From Candidatus Poseidoniales archaeon (GTDB lineage: Archaea > Thermoplasmatota > Poseidoniia > Poseidoniales > Poseidoniaceae), in contig DUCL01000198.1 in assembly GCA_012959845.1 (NCBI GenBank), positions 1-13,277 on the forward strand: 13,277 nt of DNA, in the 5' to 3' direction. Shown here piece after piece: positions 5,922-13,277 of the stretch. Each line of letters begins with the position of its first letter. Positions within the stretch are counted from its first letter, which is position 1. The notes below the pieces were generated by a model. It ran no database searches. It was not told the origin of the DNA and saw only the letters and a program-made list of their open reading frames with translations. The translations under genes and the position numbers were made by a program.

Positions 5922-8900
5922 ATGAAGCGTTCCGCGTTAATAATAGTGGCAATTTTTGTATGCATGTCGTTACAACCAGTTATTGCAACTTCAGTTGCTC
6001 CAAATGATTCTGAAACCGTCACGGGTTCAGTCAATGTATTGAGTGTAGATGGGTTTGTAACTACTAAATTTGCCAGTGTTGGTTCTGAAGTTGATATTCA
6101 GGCTTATACAAGAGGTCATAGTTCTAACACATATGTCAGTGCTGATATTGTAAAGTATGATATCGACCCGCTTGATTCAATGATTAATGCTGCTTTTCCA
6201 GGAGCAGGAGCATTCGTTGATAGAGTTGTATTAACTTCAGTTGGAGCACACGAGGATGACGCTAATACAATGATTTGGCAAGGAACCTATACTGTGCCAG
6301 TCTCTTCCATGGGAGGTGTATATGGGGCTCGCATTATTGCCGAGGACGGTAACCTTCGGGCAATTGATGATTCCACACAACTGCGCGAATTATTCCGCGC
6401 AGAAGCTGAAAAGGTATTGCAGGCAATTGATTTCGCATGGGATTCAGCAAATCCTACTTCACTGATTAAAGAAGAATTTGAAGAGGTTGAACAAAAAGCA
6501 ACTTCTCATGGAGGTTGGTCAAATTTTGTCGCTACTGCCTCTGAAGGTAGTGGTATTGGCGGTAGTCAGCAATTATGGGATTCAATGCTTGATGCTGGTC
6601 ACAATCAATACAATATGTCTGCAGGTGCAAATTTCCTTGAAACGATGATGGTGTATCTTGATTCTGAAGATGTAAATGCTAGTTTATCATTTATTACTGG
6701 ACTGTTGCTATATGCAAATAATTTCCCATTACCAAGAACATTTTATGATTTTGAAGAGGTTTTCGAATATATTCAAACATTCGATCCAATAGAAAACTTC
6801 ACTCGTCTTGAGGGTACTACTGATTTTGAAGCCGCATACAATTCATTACTTGGAAGTGAAGAGTGGAGTGCCTTAGAGCAAGCAATAGAAAATTTAGCCA
6901 ATAATCAGAAGCCGTTTGAATCAATGCAGATAATTATGCATAACATTGCTTTGCTTGCTGTTTCTAATCATCCGCAAGATATTGGCGAAGCGCTGACGGA
7001 ATGGATTAGCCCATTAGCAGAAGGTGATTTTACAAATATGACTCCACTGCAACAACTCATAGTTAGATGGATTGAGATGGCTGAAGTTCTTAATGGAGAA
7101 ACAGATATTCAGGATACTGATGGTGATGAAATCCCAGATGTAATTATGTGGCAATATGAATATCTTTTGCAGACTACTGAAGGTCAAGCATGGACTGCTA
7201 AGATGCAAAGTAGTGCATCATGGGTCAATGATGCTGTTGATGATTTCAACACATTGCCGGAAGATATTCTGGGCCATATTGTAACTTCGATGGAATACCC
7301 TGTATGGGGCGAAGCCGGTGAAGCAATGCAAGTTTTCGGAGATTGGATGGAAAATGCATCCGGTGTAGACCGCTATATGTATTGGCCAGATTATGAAGAA
7401 GAGGAGGAAGATGATGAGTCACCAACGCCATCAGAATCTATTGTTTTCAGAGAGTTATATCCTGTTCGAACTACATTGTTTGATACGCATATTCTCGAAA
7501 TTGGAATAGAACTGAAAATGTGGGGAGGAGACAATCAAAATTATCCTGAAAGTTTCTCTATCAGCATGACTAATTTGCGTGGCGAAACAGTCAACACAAA
7601 CCTTATGCGCGATAGTAATGACATGCACAAATATGTTGGAATATTGACTACTACAGGTATTGAAGAAACCGAATGGTCCTTTTCACAACCGTTAGAAAAT
7701 TATGATGGAGAAAATATTGAAAATGCAGAATTAAGAATGGAGAGTCTGAGACCCTCAATGTTGGCAGTAATGTTAGTCTATGAGGGTAATGATGAAATTT
7801 TCATGGTTTCTGCGGCTGGAGTATTGGTTGATCAAGATGAAACTTCTTTGACTGGAGTCCCCTATACGATTGATGCAACAACATATGATTCAGCAGGAGA
7901 AATACAAGGTGCTGATGTAGACATTGCAGTGATTCGTGTTTCTCCTCAATTGGGAGAAGAGGCTATACGAACACTTGTACCTGAAGGTGAAATGGAATAC
8001 ACAATTACCTATCCAGATACTTTAGAAGGCCGCTATACAGGTGAAGACCTTGATGGCGATTTGTCAGTGAGAATAATGCAGTTTGGAGAATATCGTGATG
8101 ACGATAATAGGCGCTCATCTCCTCAATCATATGAATTTGAGGAAATTGAATTGTCTGGAATGGGTTCGTTATGGGATGCTAGCAATAATCTCCCTTCTCA
8201 AAGAGGATTAGTAGAAGTAGTAACTTCTGGAACAACTGTTGAAGGTCTTGAATTTGAGTTTATGCAACAATTGCCGCTACCCGGTAGCCTCGGTTGTGCA
8301 CGTACTGAAGGTAATTCTTATGGTAAACGTGTAGACATAGGCTATCATTACAGAACTTTCGAAGGCGATGAGGGAGTTCGATTTGACAAACCTGATTTAC
8401 AAAGTGTTGAGTTTGATTGGGGAGATGGAACTGAATCTGAAGTTATAATTGAAGGTGATAGACAAGACCATAGCGATTGGGAAGAACATAATTATGCAGA
8501 AGATGGAGAATATGCCATTAGAACTACTTGGGTGGATGAAAATGGTAACGAAGTAGTTGAAGAGTTCCAATACAATACAGATGAAGGATTCTGGAATGAA
8601 AGAGATGAGTATTATGATAGTTGGATTGGAACTGGTGAATGCTGGATGGAAATAGATGATTCTTCAATACCAACTCCTGAAATTATTGACAATTTCATTA
8701 CTGGTGGACCAGTTGAAGTTGTCAAAGAGGAAATCCTTGTAACTGATAGTGATGGTAAAGTGAGTTTGACGATAAATCCACAATTACCTGGAGTTTATGT
8801 TTCAATCGTTCAATCAAAAATCACTCTTCCTACTGGTGAAGTTATGACTGGGATTGGAGTGAATTTCGTTGCTATCACCGATGGTTCAATATCTATTGAA

Positions 8901-11177
8901 GGTCTTACTGAGATTGCGACATTTGCTGGATTACCTGTATATTCAGTTGAGCCAGATTCATCAGGATTAACAACTCTTACAGTTAATCCTTCAGGAATTT
9001 CACAAAGCGAGTTTACAGCATCTCTTGGAATTGCACCAATGGCCATGGATGTTCCATTCCCTGATATTGATTGGAGCGACATTAGTGAAATGCAAGGATA
9101 TGATTTAGAATTCCAATCTGGTGACACTAGCAGAAGTCAAGAGGTGAGATTCAAAGCTCCAATCTCTTTGGTTGGAGTGGTAATAATGCCTAATGAAGAA
9201 TCTATGTGGCCAACAGCAGTAACTATGGGAATTGTCTTGAATAATCCTGCACAATTAGATTTGATGGGAACTCTTGGTCCTGGACAGACAACAAATATCG
9301 CATTAGATGATGCTGATGGTGAAGCATCGCGGATTTTAGCAATTGCAGCCCCTAGTGTTGGATTTGACCTTACTTCACTCGATTTTGCTTCTCTTACTTC
9401 TTTGATTTATGAACAGGGAATAAGGCCAGAAGTGGGTTGGATTGCTGAAGAAACAAAATCAACTCAAATTTGTGAAAGAATTGATATTTGGCATGAAGAA
9501 AGATATGATGAAGGTAATTACAGCAATGTGAGAATTGGAATTTACCAAGAACACCACAATAGTGAGTATTATCCTTCTCAGGCAACTCCTTACCCATCTA
9601 ATGCAGTCCTTGAACGAGGAGATGGTACTGAAATTGATACTGTACACGATTGGCGAACTGAAGATTGGGATAAGAGATCTGTTGCAGGTTTCCATATAGA
9701 ATCAAATGTTGAAGAAACTTATACAATTTCTACTGGTACTGCTTATTCTTCTGAAGTTACATTCAATGTTTACGAAGAAGAAGGTGAACTTCGTATTGAT
9801 TGGAGCGAGGAAAATATGCGTTGTTCTGGTCAAGAAGAAATGACCGAAGAAGAAATCTTTGACATGTTTGATGAATTCATTGCTGATGTAAATTCTATTG
9901 CATGGGGCATTGGCTCAAGCGCAGATTTGAAATTACCGTATTTAGCATCACCAATTAGCAACTATACCGTTCTTGGAATTGTTCAACAAGGTTCAGGTAA
10001 TTCTGCTACAATAACATCTGCAATAGGTTCTCAGAATGCAGAAGCAAATCCTGAACCGTTGGTAATGAAAAATTTAACACTTGACTTTATGCCTGATAAT
10101 CCTTCAGCCGGAGATAGTTTGTTAATCACTGCAACTGATGAGGAAACTGGGGCTCCAGTAGGCGATCTTTCTGTAGTGATACTTAATGATGGTGTGACGA
10201 TAGATAATTTGAACACTAATTCAAATGGTCAGACATCATTTATTCTTCCACAAGGTGAATTACTAATTCGAGTATCAGGAGGTATGTACAATGCTGCAGA
10301 ATTTATGATTACTGTAACATCTGATGGAACGGTCATAGAAGATTCTCCAGACGCTGATGGTGATGGAATTTCTGATGAATTTGACACTGATGATGATAAT
10401 GATGGCATCCCAGATACAGATGACCAATGTCCAAATACTCCAATTGGAGCGACTGTAGACTCAGATGGATGTTCTTCACCAGATTTGGACAGTGATGGTG
10501 ATGGAGTAATAGATGGTGATGATTTGTGCCCTAACACTCCACAAGGTACAACGGTAGAGTCTGATGGTTGCGAAGAAGCGCAGGTGATTGAGGATGCCGA
10601 CTCTGATGGTGTAGAAGATGGAACTGATTTGTGCCCTGATACACCGACTGGCGAAGTTACCAATTCTGTAGGTTGTTCAGATTCACAACTAGATGATGGA
10701 GAAGGTACCACAGATATGACAGCATGTGAGGAATGGGAATACTGGAACCCTGACCAAATTAATGAATCCCTACCGGGTAACGGATGCCCCGATTATGTTG
10801 GTGATAGTGCTAGTGAATCTTCGGACGAATTCTTTGGAATGGATATGCTAACTATTGGAGGAATTGGTGGAGTAATCTTTGCTTTGGCAATTATTTCTCT
10901 ACTATATGTTAGAAGAGGCGGTAGTATTGGTGATAATGATTGGAAATATGAAGAGGAGGATGAACTATTCGATTCACAAAACAACCCATATGATTCCTCT
11001 GCTTCAGTGAAAGAGGTTGCTGCTGCTGCACCTATGCAAAGTGGACCTCCACGTGCTCCCCCACCTGGCCATCAAGGACATATGAGTGATGGATACGAAG
11101 TCACTGAATATCCTGAAGGAAGCGGTTCTTGGTGGTGGAAAGATCCTTCTATTGACAGTTGGAAGGAATGGTCTTGA
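5922..11177 (+). CDS. Giant secreted type I membrane protein with PKD-like modules and thrombospondin type 3 repeats
   Basis: This 1751-residue protein is predicted to be exported and held at the cell surface by one C-terminal membrane span. A signal peptide occupies about residues 1-23 (MKRSALIIVAIFVCMSL...). An Ig-like region and a long mostly helical region follow, with an isolated calcium-type loop DTDGDEIPD (398-406) and an acidic run at about 490-499. A PKD-type module has the motif FDWGDGT (831-837) between C792 and C907. A second, degenerate copy has GDGT at 1233-1236 between C1184 and C1301. An Ig-like domain precedes a thrombospondin type 3 stalk (1477-1585) with three CPxTP...GC units. 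The span is about 1642-1663. The cytoplasmic tail has a proline patch (GPPRAPPPG) and ends in a Trp-rich motif (WWWKDP at 1737-1742). Its role could be adhesion, S-layer association or ligand binding; no catalytic motif is recognised. ATG 5922 is chosen over TTG 5907 because of the signal peptide and TATA spacing. Confidence 0.9.
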   Translation: MKRSALIIVAIFVCMSLQPVIATSVAPNDSETVTGSVNVLSVDGFVTTKFASVGSEVDIQAYTRGHSSNTYVSADIVKYDIDPLDSMINAAFPGAGAFVDRVVLTSVGAHEDDANTMIWQGTYTVPVSSMGGVYGARIIAEDGNLRAIDDSTQLRELFRAEAEKVLQAIDFAWDSANPTSLIKEEFEEVEQKATSHGGWSNFVATASEGSGIGGSQQLWDSMLDAGHNQYNMSAGANFLETMMVYLDSEDVNASLSFITGLLLYANNFPLPRTFYDFEEVFEYIQTFDPIENFTRLEGTTDFEAAYNSLLGSEEWSALEQAIENLANNQKPFESMQIIMHNIALLAVSNHPQDIGEALTEWISPLAEGDFTNMTPLQQLIVRWIEMAEVLNGETDIQDTDGDEIPDVIMWQYEYLLQTTEGQAWTAKMQSSASWVNDAVDDFNTLPEDILGHIVTSMEYPVWGEAGEAMQVFGDWMENASGVDRYMYWPDYEEEEEDDESPTPSESIVFRELYPVRTTLFDTHILEIGIELKMWGGDNQNYPESFSISMTNLRGETVNTNLMRDSNDMHKYVGILTTTGIEETEWSFSQPLENYDGENIENAELRMESLRPSMLAVMLVYEGNDEIFMVSAAGVLVDQDETSLTGVPYTIDATTYDSAGEIQGADVDIAVIRVSPQLGEEAIRTLVPEGEMEYTITYPDTLEGRYTGEDLDGDLSVRIMQFGEYRDDDNRRSSPQSYEFEEIELSGMGSLWDASNNLPSQRGLVEVVTSGTTVEGLEFEFMQQLPLPGSLGCARTEGNSYGKRVDIGYHYRTFEGDEGVRFDKPDLQSVEFDWGDGTESEVIIEGDRQDHSDWEEHNYAEDGEYAIRTTWVDENGNEVVEEFQYNTDEGFWNERDEYYDSWIGTGECWMEIDDSSIPTPEIIDNFITGGPVEVVKEEILVTDSDGKVSLTINPQLPGVYVSIVQSKITLPTGEVMTGIGVNFVAITDGSISIEGLTEIATFAGLPVYSVEPDSSGLTTLTVNPSGISQSEFTASLGIAPMAMDVPFPDIDWSDISEMQGYDLEFQSGDTSRSQEVRFKAPISLVGVVIMPNEESMWPTAVTMGIVLNNPAQLDLMGTLGPGQTTNIALDDADGEASRILAIAAPSVGFDLTSLDFASLTSLIYEQGIRPEVGWIAEETKSTQICERIDIWHEERYDEGNYSNVRIGIYQEHHNSEYYPSQATPYPSNAVLERGDGTEIDTVHDWRTEDWDKRSVAGFHIESNVEETYTISTGTAYSSEVTFNVYEEEGELRIDWSEENMRCSGQEEMTEEEIFDMFDEFIADVNSIAWGIGSSADLKLPYLASPISNYTVLGIVQQGSGNSATITSAIGSQNAEANPEPLVMKNLTLDFMPDNPSAGDSLLITATDEETGAPVGDLSVVILNDGVTIDNLNTNSNGQTSFILPQGELLIRVSGGMYNAAEFMITVTSDGTVIEDSPDADGDGISDEFDTDDDNDGIPDTDDQCPNTPIGATVDSDGCSSPDLDSDGDGVIDGDDLCPNTPQGTTVESDGCEEAQVIEDADSDGVEDGTDLCPDTPTGEVTNSVGCSDSQLDDGEGTTDMTACEEWEYWNPDQINESLPGNGCPDYVGDSASESSDEFFGMDMLTIGGIGGVIFALAIISLLYVRRGGSIGDNDWKYEEEDELFDSQNNPYDSSASVKEVAAAAPMQSGPPRAPPPGHQGHMSDGYEVTEYPEGSGSWWWKDPSIDSWKEWS
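10350..10676 (+). repeat. Thrombospondin type 3 calcium-binding repeat region
   Basis: The encoded residues 1477-1585 contain runs of Asp-rich loops (DADGDG, DTDDDNDG, DSDGDG, DADSDG) alternating with cysteine units of the form CPxTP followed by a Gly-Cys pair. Three such cysteine units are present (CPNTPIG, CPNTPQG, CPDTPTG). In known TSP3 proteins these loops bind calcium and stiffen a stalk. Here they sit directly before the membrane-proximal segment. Confidence 0.9.
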
Positions 11178-11244
11178 ACTTAGATTAGCGCTTTGAGAGT
11201 TGCAGTTAAGCAAAGATGATTGCTGTGCAGTGCAAGGCATTATC
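11178..11244 (+). other. Short intergenic gap before the RND-family gene
   Basis: The 67-bp gap has no strong TATA box or T-rich terminator. A weak AAGG lies at 11234-11237, seven bases before the ATG at 11245. Co-transcription with the surface protein gene is possible. Confidence 0.3.
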
Positions 11245-13277
11245 ATGACCCCAGAGAATCTACGCCTTACTCTCATAGTGAGTTTGGTATTTTGTTCAGG
11301 GTTATTGGTCGCGTTTCCTGTTGAACCAGTCCTTAGTACTGAAGCGATATTTGACGATGAAGCGGATAAAAGAATTCGCCAAGAATCTATTGGAAATACT
11401 AGTCACTCACAGTTAATACTGACTATTCAGCATGATGATGGCCGCTCACTAACTGGAGATTTTGATCTTGTAGAAAGATTGATGCAACTTGAAAAAGAGC
11501 TGATGGATGGCTCAAATCCTGATACTTCATGGGATGAGAAACATGCTTTTGTTTCTAGAGTTGAAACACCATATGGCATCTGGGCGGAAGCCTTTGCTTC
11601 TAGAAACCGTTCACTAGAAAATGCTACTGAATGGCATGATGTTCTATTGCCTCAACTCGATGAAGGATGGTGTGGAGAAGGTACTACTGAAGCCGAAAAA
11701 CAAGCATTTGAAGCGACATTGTTGATGTTACCAAAGGATACAAATTTCGGTATTGCTTGTCCTGCCTATTCAGGAGCAAATGCAGACCAAGCACCAGACA
11801 CAGATGAATTGTTGTGGTTGGTTTGGCTTGAGTCTACGGATGGGGATTCAGATACTGACTGGGGAACTCTTGATTTGTGGGCTCAAAAAGTTAGTGACTC
11901 TACTGAATTTGAGGTTTCTGCAGCAGGAGTGAACATGTTATTTGCAAAATCAAAAACTGTAGCAGAAGATGATTTGAAATTCATTCTATTACCTTCGATA
12001 ATAATTCTTGCAGTTGTGATGATGTTTGCACTAAAGGATTTGCAAATTGCAGTAGCCACTCTGGGAGGTGTCGGATTGGTGATTTGTGCAGAAGCAGGTT
12101 TGCTATCAGCACTCGGTTTTACTTTTTCAATAATTGACATTATTGCATTACCGATAATATTAGCAGTAGCAGTTGATGGTGCGTTTTGGTATTGTAAGTC
12201 CTCAAGGAAACGAGAGGAAGTACGAAGTATGTTACTTATGGCATTAGGCACTACACTTGCAGCAATTTCGTTGTCCATGTTTTCACCGATAAAAGCGCAA
12301 CGTTCTCTAGCATTGGTAATGGCGATTGGGATAGTTCTCGATTGGATAATTACCCGCTATGTGCTAGAAGACTTTTATTTAAGAAAACGTGCTGAAATTG
12401 ATAAATATTCTAAGTTACCAGAACCTGTTAAATCAAATCCTGCATTCTCGTGGAGTTGGCCTGTTGCATTACTATTGTTGGCTTCGATTGCAGCAATTTC
12501 TCCACCCGGAGTTGAGGTATTTGATGTTGAACAATTTCTTCCTGAAAACGACCCCGCATTAGATGATTTAGTGGAACTGCAATCGAAGTATGTGTTAGCC
12601 TCAAGTACAGTTGCTTGGGTTGTTGTTGATGTTGAAGGTGATTCAGAAGAGGACCTCAATAACATTCTCAATTTACAAAAACAATTAGGAAGTCATCCGA
12701 GTGTTATTTCTTTTGAAACCGGATTATTGCGAACTCCAATAATATTGGGAATACAAAATATAGATAGTGGCTTGGAATCACCTACTATTGATTCTGTTTC
12801 GGATGCTAGTCAAAGTTCAGCCTTTGTTGGAGATACGCGCCTTCAACGTAATGGAGTGACTACAGGTGTTGCAATTGCAGTTTTGATAGATGGGCAAAAT
12901 GCTGATGCAGCATTGCAGTTTCTTGATGATGTTGAAAAATTGCTAGAGGCAAATGGATTGATAGGAATAGTAGGAGGTAATCTCCCTGTAGGCGCATCAA
13001 TAGCACGCTCATTTGAAGATACAAGAGTTACACAGATTGTTGCTGCAGGATGTGCGGTTTTTGCAGTGTCTGTTGCTGTTACTCGTTCACCTAAGCGCGC
13101 TGCAAGAATTGCAATTGGAACAATTGCCATTGGGGCTGCCGTTGATGGAATGGCAAGTATTGTAGGTGAAAGAGGAGTGATTACAGCACCAGTAGTTCTC
13201 CTAGGAATGGGTTTTGCTGCCGACTATCTTTCTCATGCTAGTGTAGAACATATTCCAACGCGTAAGGATACAATTGC
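11245..13277 (+). CDS. RND/MMPL-superfamily membrane protein, 3' end cut by the window
   Basis: The frame is open from the ATG at 11245 to the window end, giving 677 residues without a stop. The layout matches an RND/MMPL-type transporter. There is one N-terminal span (about 8-24), a large external loop of about 220 residues, a bundle of five spans (about 246-372), another span (about 405-421), and a second external loop of about 170 residues. Then come the first three spans of the second bundle (from about 595). Acidic residues typical of the superfamily lie in the spans: AVAVDG with Asp311, and GFAADYLSH with Asp660-Tyr661. C143 and C172 in the first loop could form a disulfide. Family members export lipids or other hydrophobic substrates using ion gradients; the substrate is unknown here. 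Roughly three C-terminal spans should lie beyond the window. GTG 11230 is an alternative start. Confidence 0.85.
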   Translation, partial: MTPENLRLTLIVSLVFCSGLLVAFPVEPVLSTEAIFDDEADKRIRQESIGNTSHSQLILTIQHDDGRSLTGDFDLVERLMQLEKELMDGSNPDTSWDEKHAFVSRVETPYGIWAEAFASRNRSLENATEWHDVLLPQLDEGWCGEGTTEAEKQAFEATLLMLPKDTNFGIACPAYSGANADQAPDTDELLWLVWLESTDGDSDTDWGTLDLWAQKVSDSTEFEVSAAGVNMLFAKSKTVAEDDLKFILLPSIIILAVVMMFALKDLQIAVATLGGVGLVICAEAGLLSALGFTFSIIDIIALPIILAVAVDGAFWYCKSSRKREEVRSMLLMALGTTLAAISLSMFSPIKAQRSLALVMAIGIVLDWIITRYVLEDFYLRKRAEIDKYSKLPEPVKSNPAFSWSWPVALLLLASIAAISPPGVEVFDVEQFLPENDPALDDLVELQSKYVLASSTVAWVVVDVEGDSEEDLNNILNLQKQLGSHPSVISFETGLLRTPIILGIQNIDSGLESPTIDSVSDASQSSAFVGDTRLQRNGVTTGVAIAVLIDGQNADAALQFLDDVEKLLEANGLIGIVGGNLPVGASIARSFEDTRVTQIVAAGCAVFAVSVAVTRSPKRAARIAIGTIAIGAAVDGMASIVGERGVITAPVVLLGMGFAADYLSHASVEHIPTRKDTI

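Noticed and set aside
8810..9127. 105-residue minus-strand open frame
   Set aside because: It has no family motif and no start signals, and is fully antisense to the surface protein gene.
10229..10711. 160-residue minus-strand open frame rich in Ser and Pro
   Set aside because: It is the antisense of the Asp-rich TSP3 repeats; GAT/GAC codons read backwards as Ser/Val-type codons. The plus-strand frame is clearly the real one.
11883..13130. Several minus-strand open frames of 95-131 residues
   Set aside because: They lie opposite the continuous 677-codon plus-strand frame of the RND-type protein, which has family motifs and membrane spans.

Overview
This 13.3 kb window most likely comes from an uncultured marine euryarchaeon of the Marine Group II (Poseidoniales) type. 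That placement is inferred, not proven. The supporting signs are AT-rich TATA-like boxes about 25-30 nt ahead of start codons with almost no leader, beside other genes that carry Shine-Dalgarno sites. The window also pairs a giant secreted type I membrane protein (calcium-binding thrombospondin type 3 repeats, PKD-like modules, short Trp-rich cytoplasmic tail) with an RND/MMPL-family membrane protein. No rRNA, tRNA, CRISPR array, transposase or phage gene was seen.

Left part (about 200-3729) is on the minus strand. It holds a DEAD-box RNA helicase with a long Asn/Arg-rich tail. Downstream of it, a likely two-gene operon encodes an AtuA/DUF1446-family protein and a separate small AtuA C-terminal-type protein; the two genes overlap by 8 bp. 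The AtuA gene has its own TATA-like box in the 120 bp gap after the helicase.

Right part (about 3835-13277) is on the plus strand. A divergent intergenic region leads into an RsuA/RluB-type rRNA pseudouridine synthase, a family typical of bacteria. Three envelope-directed genes follow: a 344-residue secreted protein of unknown function with six cysteines, the 1751-residue surface protein, and an RND/MMPL-family protein cut off by the window end.

The left and centre look like housekeeping or metabolic genes (RNA remodelling, rRNA modification, possible branched acyl-CoA metabolism). The three plus-strand envelope genes are the accessory and most novel part. They are adjacent and co-directional, but each appears to have its own start signals, so a shared function is only a hypothesis. 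The best candidate for undescribed biology is the 1751-residue protein. It contains a duplicated module in which two cysteines 115-117 residues apart bracket a GDGT turn, followed by a calcium-binding stalk, one membrane span and a Trp-rich tail.
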